This document shows positions 44,421 to 53,539 of a DNA stretch of 64,000 nucleotides, piece after piece (the stretch's first letter is position 1; every line of letters starts with the position of its first letter). This DNA comes from Spirosoma sp. KCTC 42546 (GTDB taxonomy: Bacteria > Bacteroidota > Bacteroidia > Cytophagales > Spirosomataceae). The stretch spans positions 5,002,501 to 5,066,500 of the forward strand of contig NZ_CP041360.1 of the NCBI RefSeq assembly GCF_006965485.1, written 5' to 3'. Made by a program: the position numbers and the translations under genes. The notes under the pieces are model-generated. The model saw nothing but the letters and a program-made list of their open reading frames with translations. It was not told where the DNA came from and searched no databases.

Positions 44421-46130
44421 TCAAAGACTCCGCGCTTTCAATTGATCGACGGCGTGTTTAGCGGCCCGCGCCGTGAGCGCCATATACGTAATGGATGGGT
44501 TCACGTTCGAGGCTGAGGTCATGGCCGAACCATCGGTGACGAAGACGTTCTTGCAGGCGTGTACCTGGTTAAACTTATTCAGGACTGACGTTTTCGGATC
44601 TTTACCCATGCGGGCCGTGCCCATTTCATGAATACCCAGGCCCATGTGCGCAACGGCGTTGTCATAAGGAACCACGTTTTTGAAACCAGCCGCTTCGAGC
44701 ATTTCGGCCCCGTCGTTCATGATGTCTTTCCGCATGGCGCGTTCGTTCTCGCCGAAATCTGCATCGAACACCACTTTAGGTAAGCCCCATTTGTCGGTTT
44801 GGTCTTCGCTGAGGTAGAACCGGTTATTCGGATCAGGAAGCACTTCGCCGAAGCCGCTCAGGTTAATTTTCCAGGGGCCAGGTTGGGTCATCTTCGCCTT
44901 GAAATCAGCACCAAAGCCCGTTTCGGCGGCTCCCCGTGACCAATCGGCCCGCGACGCACCGCCCTGATAACCAAAGCCACGGAGATAGCTGCGTTTGTCG
45001 TTCCCCCAGTTTCGGAAACGCGGGATGTACAAGGCATTGGGTCGGGCACCAAAATAATAGTCGTCTTCAAAGCCTTCGATGTCGGCACGAGCGCCCACGC
45101 TGAGGTGGTGATCCATGAGATTCCGGCCCAGTTGATCGCTGTCGTTACCTAATCCGGTTGGGAAACGCGACGATTTTGAGTTCATCAGAATGGACGTAGA
45201 GCCAATCGTACCCGCGTTCAGGAAAATTACTTTGGCGTAAAACTCCCGAACCTCCATCGTATTCTGGTCAATTACCCGTACGCCTTTTGCCTTCTGCCCC
45301 TGACTATCCAGCAAGATCTCTTTCACAATGGCGTTGTGCACAATCGTAAGCCGATTAGTTTGGCGAGCCGCTGGAATGGTAGCAGCCAGCGAACTGAAAT
45401 ACGCGCCGAACGGACAACCTCGCGAACACCGGTTTCGGAACTGACAAGTAGCCCGTCCTAATGCCGTATGCCAGGGTTGAGGCTTCGTCAAATGCGCCAC
45501 GCGACCAATCGTAATGGGTCGGTTCAGCTTCTGCCCTACCGATTTTTTCAAATGCAATTCGGGGGCTGTCATGGCCATCGGTGGCAGAAACTTACCGTCC
45601 GGCAACACGTCGAGTCCCTCTGCCTGACCGCTCACACCCACAAACTTTTCGACGTAATCGTACCAGGGCACAAGATCGTCGTAGCCAATTGGCCATTCAA
45701 CACCAAGTCCCTGTTTGGCATTGGCGAGGAAATCCTCACGATTCCAGCGGTAGGATTGTTTGCCCCATAACAACGACTTGCCACCCGTATGATAGGCTCG
45801 AATCCAGTTGAAGGGCCGTTTCTGGATATACGGGTTCTCGGCGTCGTTGGTGTACAGGTATTGCGTGCCTTCTTTGGCCGAGAAGTACATACTAGCGTAA
45901 TGCTCTTCGGCCGCGAGGTTGGTTATTTTGCCCCGATGTTCGAACTCCCAGGGGTCTTTCATGGCGGTTTTATAATCCTCAACGTGCTTGAGTTCGTAGC
46001 CCCGTTCGAGCATCAATACCTTTAACCCTCGCTCGGTCAGCTCTTTAGCCGCCATGCCGCCGGTCATGCCCGAGCCAACCACAATGGCATCGTATGTTTG
46101 TGCCTTATCGGATTTTATATTCAGATTCAT
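44421..46130 (-). CDS. GMC-family FAD-dependent sugar/alcohol oxidoreductase
   Basis: 569 residues. FAD motif GSGMTGG (19-25) in DAIVVGSGMTGGMAAKEL. GGKSLLWGKQSYRWN is typical of gluconate/glucose dehydrogenase-like GMC enzymes. His501 lies in HEMGTARMG and the active-site Asn544 in SNVNPSITYMALTARAA. The cysteine-rich CQFRNRCSRGCPFGAYF segment resembles the iron-sulfur-like cluster of FAD-glucose dehydrogenases. It has no signal peptide. Its companion upstream is a Tat-exported gluconate-2-dehydrogenase subunit 3-like protein, so the complex may be co-exported folded. Likely oxidises a sugar or uronic/aldonic acid. The upstream gene is separated only by a decayed hairpin. Confidence 0.88.
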   Translation of the reverse strand: MNLNIKSDKAQTYDAIVVGSGMTGGMAAKELTERGLKVLMLERGYELKHVEDYKTAMKDPWEFEHRGKITNLAAEEHYASMYFSAKEGTQYLYTNDAENPYIQKRPFNWIRAYHTGGKSLLWGKQSYRWNREDFLANAKQGLGVEWPIGYDDLVPWYDYVEKFVGVSGQAEGLDVLPDGKFLPPMAMTAPELHLKKSVGQKLNRPITIGRVAHLTKPQPWHTALGRATCQFRNRCSRGCPFGAYFSSLAATIPAARQTNRLTIVHNAIVKEILLDSQGQKAKGVRVIDQNTMEVREFYAKVIFLNAGTIGSTSILMNSKSSRFPTGLGNDSDQLGRNLMDHHLSVGARADIEGFEDDYYFGARPNALYIPRFRNWGNDKRSYLRGFGYQGGASRADWSRGAAETGFGADFKAKMTQPGPWKINLSGFGEVLPDPNNRFYLSEDQTDKWGLPKVVFDADFGENERAMRKDIMNDGAEMLEAAGFKNVVPYDNAVAHMGLGIHEMGTARMGKDPKTSVLNKFNQVHACKNVFVTDGSAMTSASNVNPSITYMALTARAAKHAVDQLKARSL

Positions 46131-46146
46131 GTTTTAGAATAGAGTT

Positions 46147-46267
46147 TTAAACACAGAGGAACGGAGATTTAACAGAGGATACGGAGTTGAAATGCATATA
46201 AGCCGCTGTTTTCAACCATTTTATACCTCTGTTTTCTCAGTGATATTCTCTGTGCCTCTGTGTTTAA
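46147..46267. repeat. Long imperfect inverted repeat, CACAGAG family
   Basis: Outer arms 46147-46167 (TTAAACACAGAGGAACGGAG...) and 46247-46267 differ at two positions. Inner complementary segments (AACAGAGG / CCTCTGTT and GTTGAAA / TTTCAAC) extend pairing across about 120 bases. It looks like an older, drifting copy. Confidence 0.7.
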
Positions 46268-46278
46268 TTATTTTGCGA

Positions 46279-46839
46279 CTATACCTGATTTCCGTACATA
46301 AAATCTTTCTGGCCCGGCTTGATCTTAATGGCCTCGAATCGCCCCGGAATGGGTTGATAATCAAATGATGCTTTAATGCCTGCTTCCGACGTAAAATAGC
46401 CAAGTAACGTGACCTCCTTTACGATTTGCCAGAACGACGGGCTGGTGGCGCTGGGCGTAGCACTGGCTTCGACCTGCTTCAATAGGGCCGTCTGCTGATC
46501 GGGTTTAAGACCTAAGAAGTTCTTACGCTCCAACTCCTGCACCCCAGCAATAAAGGCATCCTGGGCAGGCTTTTTGTAACAATCGCGAAGTATCACATCC
46601 ATGAACGCGGGTACACCAACATCAATGGCACCGGGTGTATCGGTTTTGGGAATGATCATGTCCGATACGCGGGCCACGATTTCGCGCTGGCCGTCGTCCA
46701 ATATAGAATCGGCGGTTTGAGGCCGAGTTTTTTGATCGTCAATTCCCTCCTCCCAACGGCTCATGGCCATCAGGGTTGGTGCCGACAGCGTTCCGCCCAT
46801 CAACCAGGCCACTCGCGCTACTGCTTCCCGTCTGTTCAT
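46279..46839 (-). CDS. Gluconate 2-dehydrogenase subunit 3-like protein
   Basis: 186 residues beginning MNRREAVARVAWLMGGTLSAPTLMAMS, a twin-arginine-like signal. The body has the family pattern VARVSDMIIPKTDTPGAIDVGVPAFMDVILRDCYKKPAQDAF and ends TLLGYFTSEAGIKASFDYQPIPGRFEAIKI...DFMYGNQV. Subunit 3 is the small partner of GMC-type dehydrogenases. Here it lies just before the GMC gene in transcription order, so the two form a periplasmic oxidising complex. Confidence 0.88.
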   Translation of the reverse strand: MNRREAVARVAWLMGGTLSAPTLMAMSRWEEGIDDQKTRPQTADSILDDGQREIVARVSDMIIPKTDTPGAIDVGVPAFMDVILRDCYKKPAQDAFIAGVQELERKNFLGLKPDQQTALLKQVEASATPSATSPSFWQIVKEVTLLGYFTSEAGIKASFDYQPIPGRFEAIKIKPGQKDFMYGNQV

Positions 46840-46870
46840 TTGTTTATCAATTACGTTTGGCTACAATCTT

Positions 46871-46950
46871 TTTTTTGACAGGATTTACAGGATGAACAGG
46901 ATTATCTCCAATAAACCAATCCTGTTCATCCTGTAAATCCTGTCAAAAAA
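46871..46950. repeat. Perfect 33-bp inverted repeat, GACAGGATT family
   Basis: Arms 46871-46903 (TTTTTTGACAGGATTTACAG...) and 46918-46950 with a 14-base loop. T and A runs at both ends make it a bidirectional terminator candidate. A related element is at 57101-57181. Confidence 0.85.
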
Positions 46951-46981
46951 TATAATACTAGAAGGCGACAACACCGCTTAT

Positions 46982-48433
46982 CTAATACCCTGGATTTTGC
47001 TTGATCTTGTCTTTGTTGACATCAATCTGCGCCTGAGGGACCGGGAAGACCAAATTATTCTCCGTCAGCACGTTGACTAATCGAATCTGATCCTTCTTGC
47101 TGTTCAAAAGTGGAATAGCCCGACCCGTACGAACGAGGTCATACCAGCGATGGCATTCAAATGCGAGTTCGACCCGGCGCTCCTGCTCCATTGCTAATCG
47201 GAACGATTGCTGATCTGGAATATCGGTAGCAGTTTTCGCTTTCAAACCTGCCCGGGTACGAATCTGATTCAGGTAGGTAAAAGCCTCGCCCGTAGGCTGA
47301 TAGCCCACTTCGTTTAAGCTCTCGGCATACATCAACAGCACATCGGCATAGCGAATGATCGGGATGTTGTTCCCGTTATCATTATTCGTGGCGGGGGTAT
47401 CGAAATACTTCTTTACGTAGTTCGCCGTCACGACCTGACCACTGGCGTTTACATATGAGATGGCCATCGAAATATCCCTGCGTACGTCACCTGGCTCATA
47501 GGCCTTATACAAATCTTCAGTGGGTTGATTATTCCCATTACCACTGAACGCAATGACCGAATTACCAGAGGATTGTGGCGCAAACAGGTTCGGCCAGGGG
47601 TTTCCTTCGGCTGATCCACCCGATTTATACTGCACATCAAACACCGACTCTTTGTGATTCTTATTGCTCACTTTAAACACATCGGCGTAACTGGGCAAAA
47701 TAGCGTACACATTCAGGTCAATCACCTCTTTCAGCTTGGCAACCGCCTGCGCATATTTCTTCTGGGTCAGGTACACTTTGCCCAGCATGGATTTAGCAGC
47801 GCCCTTCGTGGCCCGACCCACATCAACTCCCGTATAGGTTACAGGCAAAGCAGCTTCGGCCTCCGAGAGGTCCTTTTCGATCTGTGCATACACTTCCGTT
47901 TTAGGATTACGGGTATACGCGTACCCATCGTCGGGGTTGTTGATCGGCTTGGTCACCAGGGGCACATCGCCGTAGGTTTGTACCAGAATGAAGTAAATCC
48001 AGCCCCGCAAAAACTTCACTTCACCAATGTAGCGACTCTTGATGGCTGCGTCCATCGTAATCCCGTCAATTTTATCCAGAATGGTGTTGAATCGCGCAAT
48101 GGCCGAGTAACAGTCATTCCATCGACCAGAAATGTACGGGTTCGTCGTTTTGATGTAAAAGCGATCAAACTCATCCTGATCGGTGATGGAACCAGAGGCC
48201 ACGGGTACCGTATTATCCGACGCTATTTCCCCGAATACGTAGCTGTTGCCCGCAATACCATCGGCTTGCAGGGCGGCATAGCTTCCGCTAAGCGCGTTTT
48301 TTATATCGTCGCCCGTTTTGTAGAAATTATCGGTCGTGGCATTCGAAATCGGACTTAAATCCAGGAATTGCTGGCGGCACGAACTGATGAAAAATACCAC
48401 CAGGACGCTCGCAAGGATTCTATATATCTTCAT
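46982..48433 (-). CDS. SusD/RagB-family outer-membrane lipoprotein
   Basis: 483 residues, lipobox FFISSC (Cys19). SusD features: SSCRQQFLDLSPISNATTDNFYKTGDDIKNALSGSYAAL, VKFLRGWIYFILVQTYGDVPLVT, AKSMLGKVYLTQKKYAQAVAKLKEVI, RYADVLLMYAESLNEVG, RRVELAFECHRWYDLVRTGRA and the terminal IKQNPGY. Partner of the STN-type SusC encoded 155 bases upstream. That gap is unusually long for a SusC/D pair and contains a hairpin. Confidence 0.93.
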   Translation of the reverse strand: MKIYRILASVLVVFFISSCRQQFLDLSPISNATTDNFYKTGDDIKNALSGSYAALQADGIAGNSYVFGEIASDNTVPVASGSITDQDEFDRFYIKTTNPYISGRWNDCYSAIARFNTILDKIDGITMDAAIKSRYIGEVKFLRGWIYFILVQTYGDVPLVTKPINNPDDGYAYTRNPKTEVYAQIEKDLSEAEAALPVTYTGVDVGRATKGAAKSMLGKVYLTQKKYAQAVAKLKEVIDLNVYAILPSYADVFKVSNKNHKESVFDVQYKSGGSAEGNPWPNLFAPQSSGNSVIAFSGNGNNQPTEDLYKAYEPGDVRRDISMAISYVNASGQVVTANYVKKYFDTPATNNDNGNNIPIIRYADVLLMYAESLNEVGYQPTGEAFTYLNQIRTRAGLKAKTATDIPDQQSFRLAMEQERRVELAFECHRWYDLVRTGRAIPLLNSKKDQIRLVNVLTENNLVFPVPQAQIDVNKDKIKQNPGY

Positions 48434-48457
48434 TGTTGAAACTAATTAGAAGGTAAT

Positions 48458-48580
48458 TTAAACACAGAGGCACAGAGTGTTCCACAGAGAATACAGAGGG
48501 TTAAAGGAGGTATAAATCAGTGTTTTTCATATAATTAAACGCTGTGTTCTCCGTGAAATCCTCCGTTCCTCTGTGTTTAA
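48458..48580. repeat. Long imperfect inverted repeat between SusC and SusD, CACAGAG family
   Basis: Outer arms 48458-48477 (TTAAACACAGAGGCACAGAG) and 48561-48580 differ at two positions; further complementarity (CCACAGAGAA... / ...TTCTCCGTG) lies inside. Placement within a SusC/SusD transcript suggests partial termination or mRNA-end protection. Confidence 0.7.
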
Positions 48581-48587
48581 CTCTGTC

Positions 48588-51500
48588 TCAAAATCCCACA
48601 TTGATACCAAACGTATAGGTCCTCGCCAGTGGATACGCGCCGTAGTCGATGCCCGCCGATAAGGGACTTTCGTAGTTGCTCACTTCCGGGTTGTAGTTCA
48701 GGTACTTCGTCCAGGTGTACAGATTCTGAGCCGATACGTATAACCGCAGTTGCTGGATCTTGACCTTGTTCAGCAGCTTTGTTGGCAGCCGATACCCCAG
48801 ATTGACGTTCTGAATCCGCACATAACTGGCATCCTCCACCCAGCGCGACGACACGGCATTGTTGTTACCCGTGCTACGCTCATTGGCCCGTGGTGTGATA
48901 CCATCGCCCGGATCACTCGCCGACCGCCAGCGATGCAAGGCCGTTGTCATCTGGTTCTGGTTGCCTTCCATATTGTCGAAGTACCGGCGACCGATGTTTA
49001 GAATTTTGCCGCCCTGCGTACCCTGAATGGAAATATTCAGATCAAATCCTTTGTAGCTGAACGAGTTGGTAAAGCCGTAAATGAAATCGGGCTGGTTGTT
49101 GCCCAAGATAGTACGGTCGGTTGCCGTGATTTTGCCATCGCCATCGATATCAGCGTATTTCACATCGCCCGGCCGGGATGTAACATCGTGTGGGTTGGCA
49201 TCTAAATCGGCCTGATTCTGAAAAATCCCGAGTTGTTTATAACCGTAAAAACTACCGATGGGCGCTCCGATCTGCGTAATGGTTAAATCGGCCAGACTGC
49301 CGCTGGTTGTCCGGATCGGATCGCCGGTTGGGCCGAGTTCCAGCACTTTGTTGCGGTTATACGAGAGATTAATTGTCGTATTCCAGATAAAGCCTTTGGT
49401 CATGTTGCGGGTATTGAGCGCAAACTCCATCCCCTTATTTTCCATCTTCCCGATGTTCTTATAGGCCGATGTAAAACCCGTCAGCGAAGGCACATTGACC
49501 GACAACAACAGATCTTTGGTAATCCGATGGTAATAATCGACACTCAGGTAAATTCGGTTATTGACCAGACCCACGTCAATACCTGCATCGAACTGCTGAT
49601 TTTTCTCCCAGCCTAGTTTCGAATTCGCCAGCGAAGACGGCGCTAACCCATTGACCAGGTTATTGTTAAAGCTGTAGTTATCGGGTCGTAACTGGCCTAC
49701 GTAGGGATAATTATCCGAGAATGCGTTGTTTCCCGACAGCCCGTAACTAACCCGAAGTTTGGTTTCGGAGATGGCCCGTATATTTTTCATAAACGACTCC
49801 TCGCTCACGCGCCAGCCCAACGACCCCGCCGGAAACGTACCCCAACGATTATCAGGCCCGAAAATGGACGATCCGTCCCGACGAACCGACAGATTCGCCA
49901 AGTACTTGCCCTTGTAACTGTAGTTGGCCCTGGCAAAATACGAGACCGATGCATTGGCTGTTTTGAACGACCAGGCAGTCGTTGTGGAACCACTGGCGCT
50001 GGCATTCAACGTCTCGACAACGTCATTGGCGTATGAACTCCCCGAAGCACTGCTCGACTGAAACTTGGTTGACGTAGCTTCCATACCGACCAGAGCCTCA
50101 ATGTTGTGTACCGAGTTGATGTTTTTGGTATAGCCCACAACCTGGTTGAACAACCAGCTCAAATTCTGATCGGAGTAAACGGTTCCCATAGCCGTAGTCG
50201 GTGGCAACAGATTGCTCAGCGGCATTCTCGACGTGCGGTAGGTATTGCGTCGGTTATCGCTGAAGTTTACATTGGCCGATGCCCGGTAATTGAAATTCTT
50301 CAGGAATCCATAGTCTGCGTAGATATTTCCGAGCAGGTTTCCCGACAGATAGGGACTGTTATATTCGGTAATATTGGCCAGCGGATTCGTAACGCCCGGC
50401 AGGTTATACGGTGCCGCCAGCGCCAGTTGTGATGAATAGGAGCCATCGGCCGCATAAACAGGAGCCATCGGAATAGCTGCCAGTGCTGCCGTAATGATGC
50501 CCTGATTAAACCACTGATTTTCAGCCGTAACCTCCTGAACATTTTTGAAAGAAGGGTTCAGGTTCATACCCACTTTCAGCTTTGGCAACAGGTTTACTTC
50601 GACATTGGCGCGGAAAATGTACCGATCCAGCGACGATTTCAGAATGATACCGTCCTGCTTCAGGTAACTCCCGCTTACCAGATACCGCGCCTTTTCATTA
50701 CCGCCCGATACCGAAAGCTGGTAGCTGCTCATCTTGGCCCGGCGAAAGATCAAATCCTGAAAATCGGTGTAGGGCAGATTGGCGACTTTGGCTGGATCGT
50801 CATAATTGAACCAATCGAACAAATCACCCCGTGGGTAGCGATAACGCAGGTAACTGGACGGCCGAACGCTGTTTGGATCGGATGCGCTGCCTCCCGGAAC
50901 ATTGTCTAAATAAGCCGTATTGGAGGCTTCCTTGGCAAATTCAGCATATTGCTGCGAGTTCAGCAGGTCTATTTTCTTAGTGATTTCCTGAAAGCCGGTA
51001 TACACATCCAGGTTCACATTCATACGCCCCGGTTTCCCGCGTTTCGTCGTGACCAGCAGAACGCCATTAGATCCTTTAGACCCGTAAATAGCTGTGGATG
51101 AAGCGTCTTTCAGGACGTCGATGCTTTCAATATCAATACTACTGAGCAAGCCGAAAACACCGGAACCAACAATATTTCCGTCGACCACGATCAGGGGCGA
51201 GGTTCCCGCACTGATCGAGCCGAAGCCCCTCACTTTAATGGCTGGCGTGCTACCGGGAGCGCCACTGGTTTGTTGAATGACAACCCCCGGAATTTTCCCC
51301 TGCAAGGCCGTAGCTACGTTCGATACGGGCATGTCTCGAATTTCGCCCATCGGTACAGATGCGATGGCTGCGGTTACGTCGGCCCGTTTCTGGGTTCCAT
51401 AACCCACCACAACTACTTCCCCTAAGGCTTTGGTATCGGTGGTTAGGGTAACGGTCAAAATAGACTCGTTCCCGACAGTGACTTCTTTCGGCAAATACCC

Positions 51501-52088
51501 AACCGAGCTGAATACGAGCGTGGTTTCGGTGTCGGGCAGTTCCAGTTTAAACTGCCCCTGTGCATCGGTCGTCGTGCCTTTCTGCGTTCCTTTTATGACG
51601 ACGTTTACGCCGGGAAGTGTGACGCCGGTCTGGTCACTCACCGTTCCCGATACCGAACGGGCAACCTGTTCAATTGGCGTTACCAAAGACGCCTGATCGA
51701 CATCAACGGGAGCCGGTTTAGCCGGACGATCGGGCCGGATGATGATCATGTTGCCACTCACTTCGTAGGCGAGTTGAAGCGGTTTCAGCAGTTTGATCAA
51801 TACCTGCGAAAGTGGCTCTGATTGGCTTTTAACGGATATTTTACGATCCGACTGGATAATTTGCGAGCTAAACACAAAACGGGCATCAACTTGTTTTTCA
51901 ATCTGATGCAGTACTTTTTTTACATTCTGACTCTCTACCGAAAGCGTAATTCTCTGGTCGAGAAGCTGCTGGGCTTTCCCATCACGTGCCCACGAAATTC
52001 CGGCTAGTGCACAGACCAGAAACCATTGGATGAGGGTTATACGCATGATTCTTAAAAGCCTTTCATCTACAAAGCGTAGTTTTTGCAT
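48588..52088 (-). CDS. STN-containing SusC-family TonB-linked transporter
   Basis: I start at ATG 52088 (MQKLRFVDERLLRIMRITLIQWFLVCALAGISWA), giving 1166 residues with a long signal peptide. The frame is open 26 codons further up. An STN (secretin/TonB short N-terminal) domain (about 45-120, LLDQRITLSVESQNVKKVLHQIEKQVDARFVFSSQ) is followed by a carboxypeptidase-like domain (SGTVSDQTGVTLPGVNVVIKGTQKGTTTD). A plug (LGEVVVVGYGTQKRADVTAAIASV... SIDVLKDASSTAIYGSKGSNGVLLVTTKRG) and barrel ending TFGINVGF complete it. STN domains signal to FecR anti-sigma factors; exactly such a gene is encoded just upstream, so uptake and transcription should be coupled. Confidence 0.94.
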   Translation of the reverse strand: MQKLRFVDERLLRIMRITLIQWFLVCALAGISWARDGKAQQLLDQRITLSVESQNVKKVLHQIEKQVDARFVFSSQIIQSDRKISVKSQSEPLSQVLIKLLKPLQLAYEVSGNMIIIRPDRPAKPAPVDVDQASLVTPIEQVARSVSGTVSDQTGVTLPGVNVVIKGTQKGTTTDAQGQFKLELPDTETTLVFSSVGYLPKEVTVGNESILTVTLTTDTKALGEVVVVGYGTQKRADVTAAIASVPMGEIRDMPVSNVATALQGKIPGVVIQQTSGAPGSTPAIKVRGFGSISAGTSPLIVVDGNIVGSGVFGLLSSIDIESIDVLKDASSTAIYGSKGSNGVLLVTTKRGKPGRMNVNLDVYTGFQEITKKIDLLNSQQYAEFAKEASNTAYLDNVPGGSASDPNSVRPSSYLRYRYPRGDLFDWFNYDDPAKVANLPYTDFQDLIFRRAKMSSYQLSVSGGNEKARYLVSGSYLKQDGIILKSSLDRYIFRANVEVNLLPKLKVGMNLNPSFKNVQEVTAENQWFNQGIITAALAAIPMAPVYAADGSYSSQLALAAPYNLPGVTNPLANITEYNSPYLSGNLLGNIYADYGFLKNFNYRASANVNFSDNRRNTYRTSRMPLSNLLPPTTAMGTVYSDQNLSWLFNQVVGYTKNINSVHNIEALVGMEATSTKFQSSSASGSSYANDVVETLNASASGSTTTAWSFKTANASVSYFARANYSYKGKYLANLSVRRDGSSIFGPDNRWGTFPAGSLGWRVSEESFMKNIRAISETKLRVSYGLSGNNAFSDNYPYVGQLRPDNYSFNNNLVNGLAPSSLANSKLGWEKNQQFDAGIDVGLVNNRIYLSVDYYHRITKDLLLSVNVPSLTGFTSAYKNIGKMENKGMEFALNTRNMTKGFIWNTTINLSYNRNKVLELGPTGDPIRTTSGSLADLTITQIGAPIGSFYGYKQLGIFQNQADLDANPHDVTSRPGDVKYADIDGDGKITATDRTILGNNQPDFIYGFTNSFSYKGFDLNISIQGTQGGKILNIGRRYFDNMEGNQNQMTTALHRWRSASDPGDGITPRANERSTGNNNAVSSRWVEDASYVRIQNVNLGYRLPTKLLNKVKIQQLRLYVSAQNLYTWTKYLNYNPEVSNYESPLSAGIDYGAYPLARTYTFGINVGF

Positions 52089-52201
52089 ACATTTGTCATG
52101 TTTTGTTGGGTGAGCAAAAAAATTCAACAAAATCCCCCCAACCCATTCATTGTCAGTGAATGGCACGGCTTGTCAGGTCAGAAAATAGGGGGATAATTCG
52201 G

Positions 52202-52236
52202 AGGTCAGCTATGCGTCAACATGGCTGACCTTTTTT
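52202..52236. terminator. Hairpin between the FecR and SusC genes
   Basis: AGGTCAGC (52202-52209) pairs with GCTGACCT (52224-52231), 14-base loop, with a T run (52231-52236) on the plus strand. Genes here run on the minus strand, where it would act as a stem without T tail, perhaps as an attenuator or a 5' stem of the SusC message. Confidence 0.4.
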
Positions 52237-52293
52237 AGTGGAGGGCGGTAATCGTAGGCATACGGTAGTGGGGTTAGGTGTTAGGAATAGGAA

Positions 52294-53424
52294 TTATTGG
52301 CAACGTTGGCCGCCTGTAATCGTCACCTGATTTCCCTGAATGGCATACTGCGCTTCAAGTGCTTTACAAACGACGGCCAATTTATCGTGAAAGGGTTGCC
52401 CAACCAGCGAGGCTGACAGTGAGCATTTACCCAACATGGTTTCATCATAAATGATGTGAACACCATACGCCTTCTCCAGTGTACTAAACACCTCAGCAAC
52501 AGGCGTCTCGTCAAAATCAAAAGACTGTTTGGCAACCACCTGCGTTTCGGGTTGTGCAAACATACTGCCGGGCATACGAACCAGCCGCTTACTGGCATCC
52601 GAGTATTCCGCACCCTGATTTGGTGTCAACACAAGTCCACTTAATTCGGGGCTAGCCGCTTTCTGCCGAACAGACGATGATTCGTCTAAGGCATACACGG
52701 CCACGCTACCCGTTTTTACCGCCACTTTTATCGGCTGGCCCGACTCGGGCGCATCGACCATAAAGCTGGTTCCCAAGACTTTAGTCGCAATACCACGGGT
52801 ATACACCAGAAAGGGTCGGGCTGGATTTTTCACGATTTCAAAAAAAGCTTTCCCCGTTAAATAGACCTCCCGCTGCTGAAACGTATCCGGATAACTCAGG
52901 CGGCTACCGGGTTGCAGCACGACCGAACTACCATCGCTGAGCAAAACCGTCAGGGGTTTATCGGTATCATTTCGAGCCTCTTTTAAGGTTATTCCTGCCG
53001 GAGTTTCCTTCACAAACTGCTGGTAACTTTCGGGTTGAACCGCCTGCCGTTGGCTATACCAATACGCCCCTAAACCGATGCTGATTACCAGGGCTATCGA
53101 AGCCGCCATGCGCAACCAACTCCAGCTGGTGCCAACTGTCCGGGTGAACGGGGCAACCACCTTTTCGTTGCTCTCCTCCCGAACATGCTTCTGTATATAT
53201 TGGCGCATCATTTCGCTCTGGGCTGCCGTTGGCTGCTGCTGACCGGTTTGCTCCGCGAATACCAGAATGTACTGACGCGCCATCTCCACTGCTGGCTTTT
53301 TATCGGGATGTGCCTCCAGAAATTGCTGCCAATAGACATCCTGTGTCTCATCGGGATGCTTTACCCAGCGAATAAAATCCGCGTCTTCCAGGAAGTCTGT
53401 CAGTGAATAGGAGGCTTGTTTCAT
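52294..53424 (-). CDS. FecR-family anti-sigma factor
   Basis: Start at ATG 53424 (MKQASYSLTDFLEDADFIRWVKHPDETQ), 376 residues. A cytoplasmic N-terminal sigma-binding helical region (1-90) is followed by one membrane helix (about 103-122, MAASIALVISIGLGAYWY). The periplasmic FecR domain follows (DGSSVVLQPGSRLSYPDTFQQREVYLTGKAFFEIVKN... TKVLGTSFMVDA), then a DUF4974-like domain (FDFDETPVAEVFSTLEKAYGVHIIYDE). It should hold or activate the ECF sigma factor encoded 115 bases upstream and receive the signal from the STN domain of the downstream SusC. Confidence 0.93.
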   Translation of the reverse strand: MKQASYSLTDFLEDADFIRWVKHPDETQDVYWQQFLEAHPDKKPAVEMARQYILVFAEQTGQQQPTAAQSEMMRQYIQKHVREESNEKVVAPFTRTVGTSWSWLRMAASIALVISIGLGAYWYSQRQAVQPESYQQFVKETPAGITLKEARNDTDKPLTVLLSDGSSVVLQPGSRLSYPDTFQQREVYLTGKAFFEIVKNPARPFLVYTRGIATKVLGTSFMVDAPESGQPIKVAVKTGSVAVYALDESSSVRQKAASPELSGLVLTPNQGAEYSDASKRLVRMPGSMFAQPETQVVAKQSFDFDETPVAEVFSTLEKAYGVHIIYDETMLGKCSLSASLVGQPFHDKLAVVCKALEAQYAIQGNQVTITGGQRCQ

Positions 53425-53539
53425 AGCGCCAAGAAAAGAGTACCTACACAAGAAGATATAGAATTATTCCCCTTCATTAAGAAAGAAGCAGCAATAGGTC
53501 AATTGACCTCTTTTTTCATGAAGTTTTTTTAAAAATTTT

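Noticed and set aside
47654..48358. Plus-strand ORF of 234 codons antisense to the SusD gene
   Set aside because: Arises from codon bias of the real SusD gene; no recognisable domain or start context.
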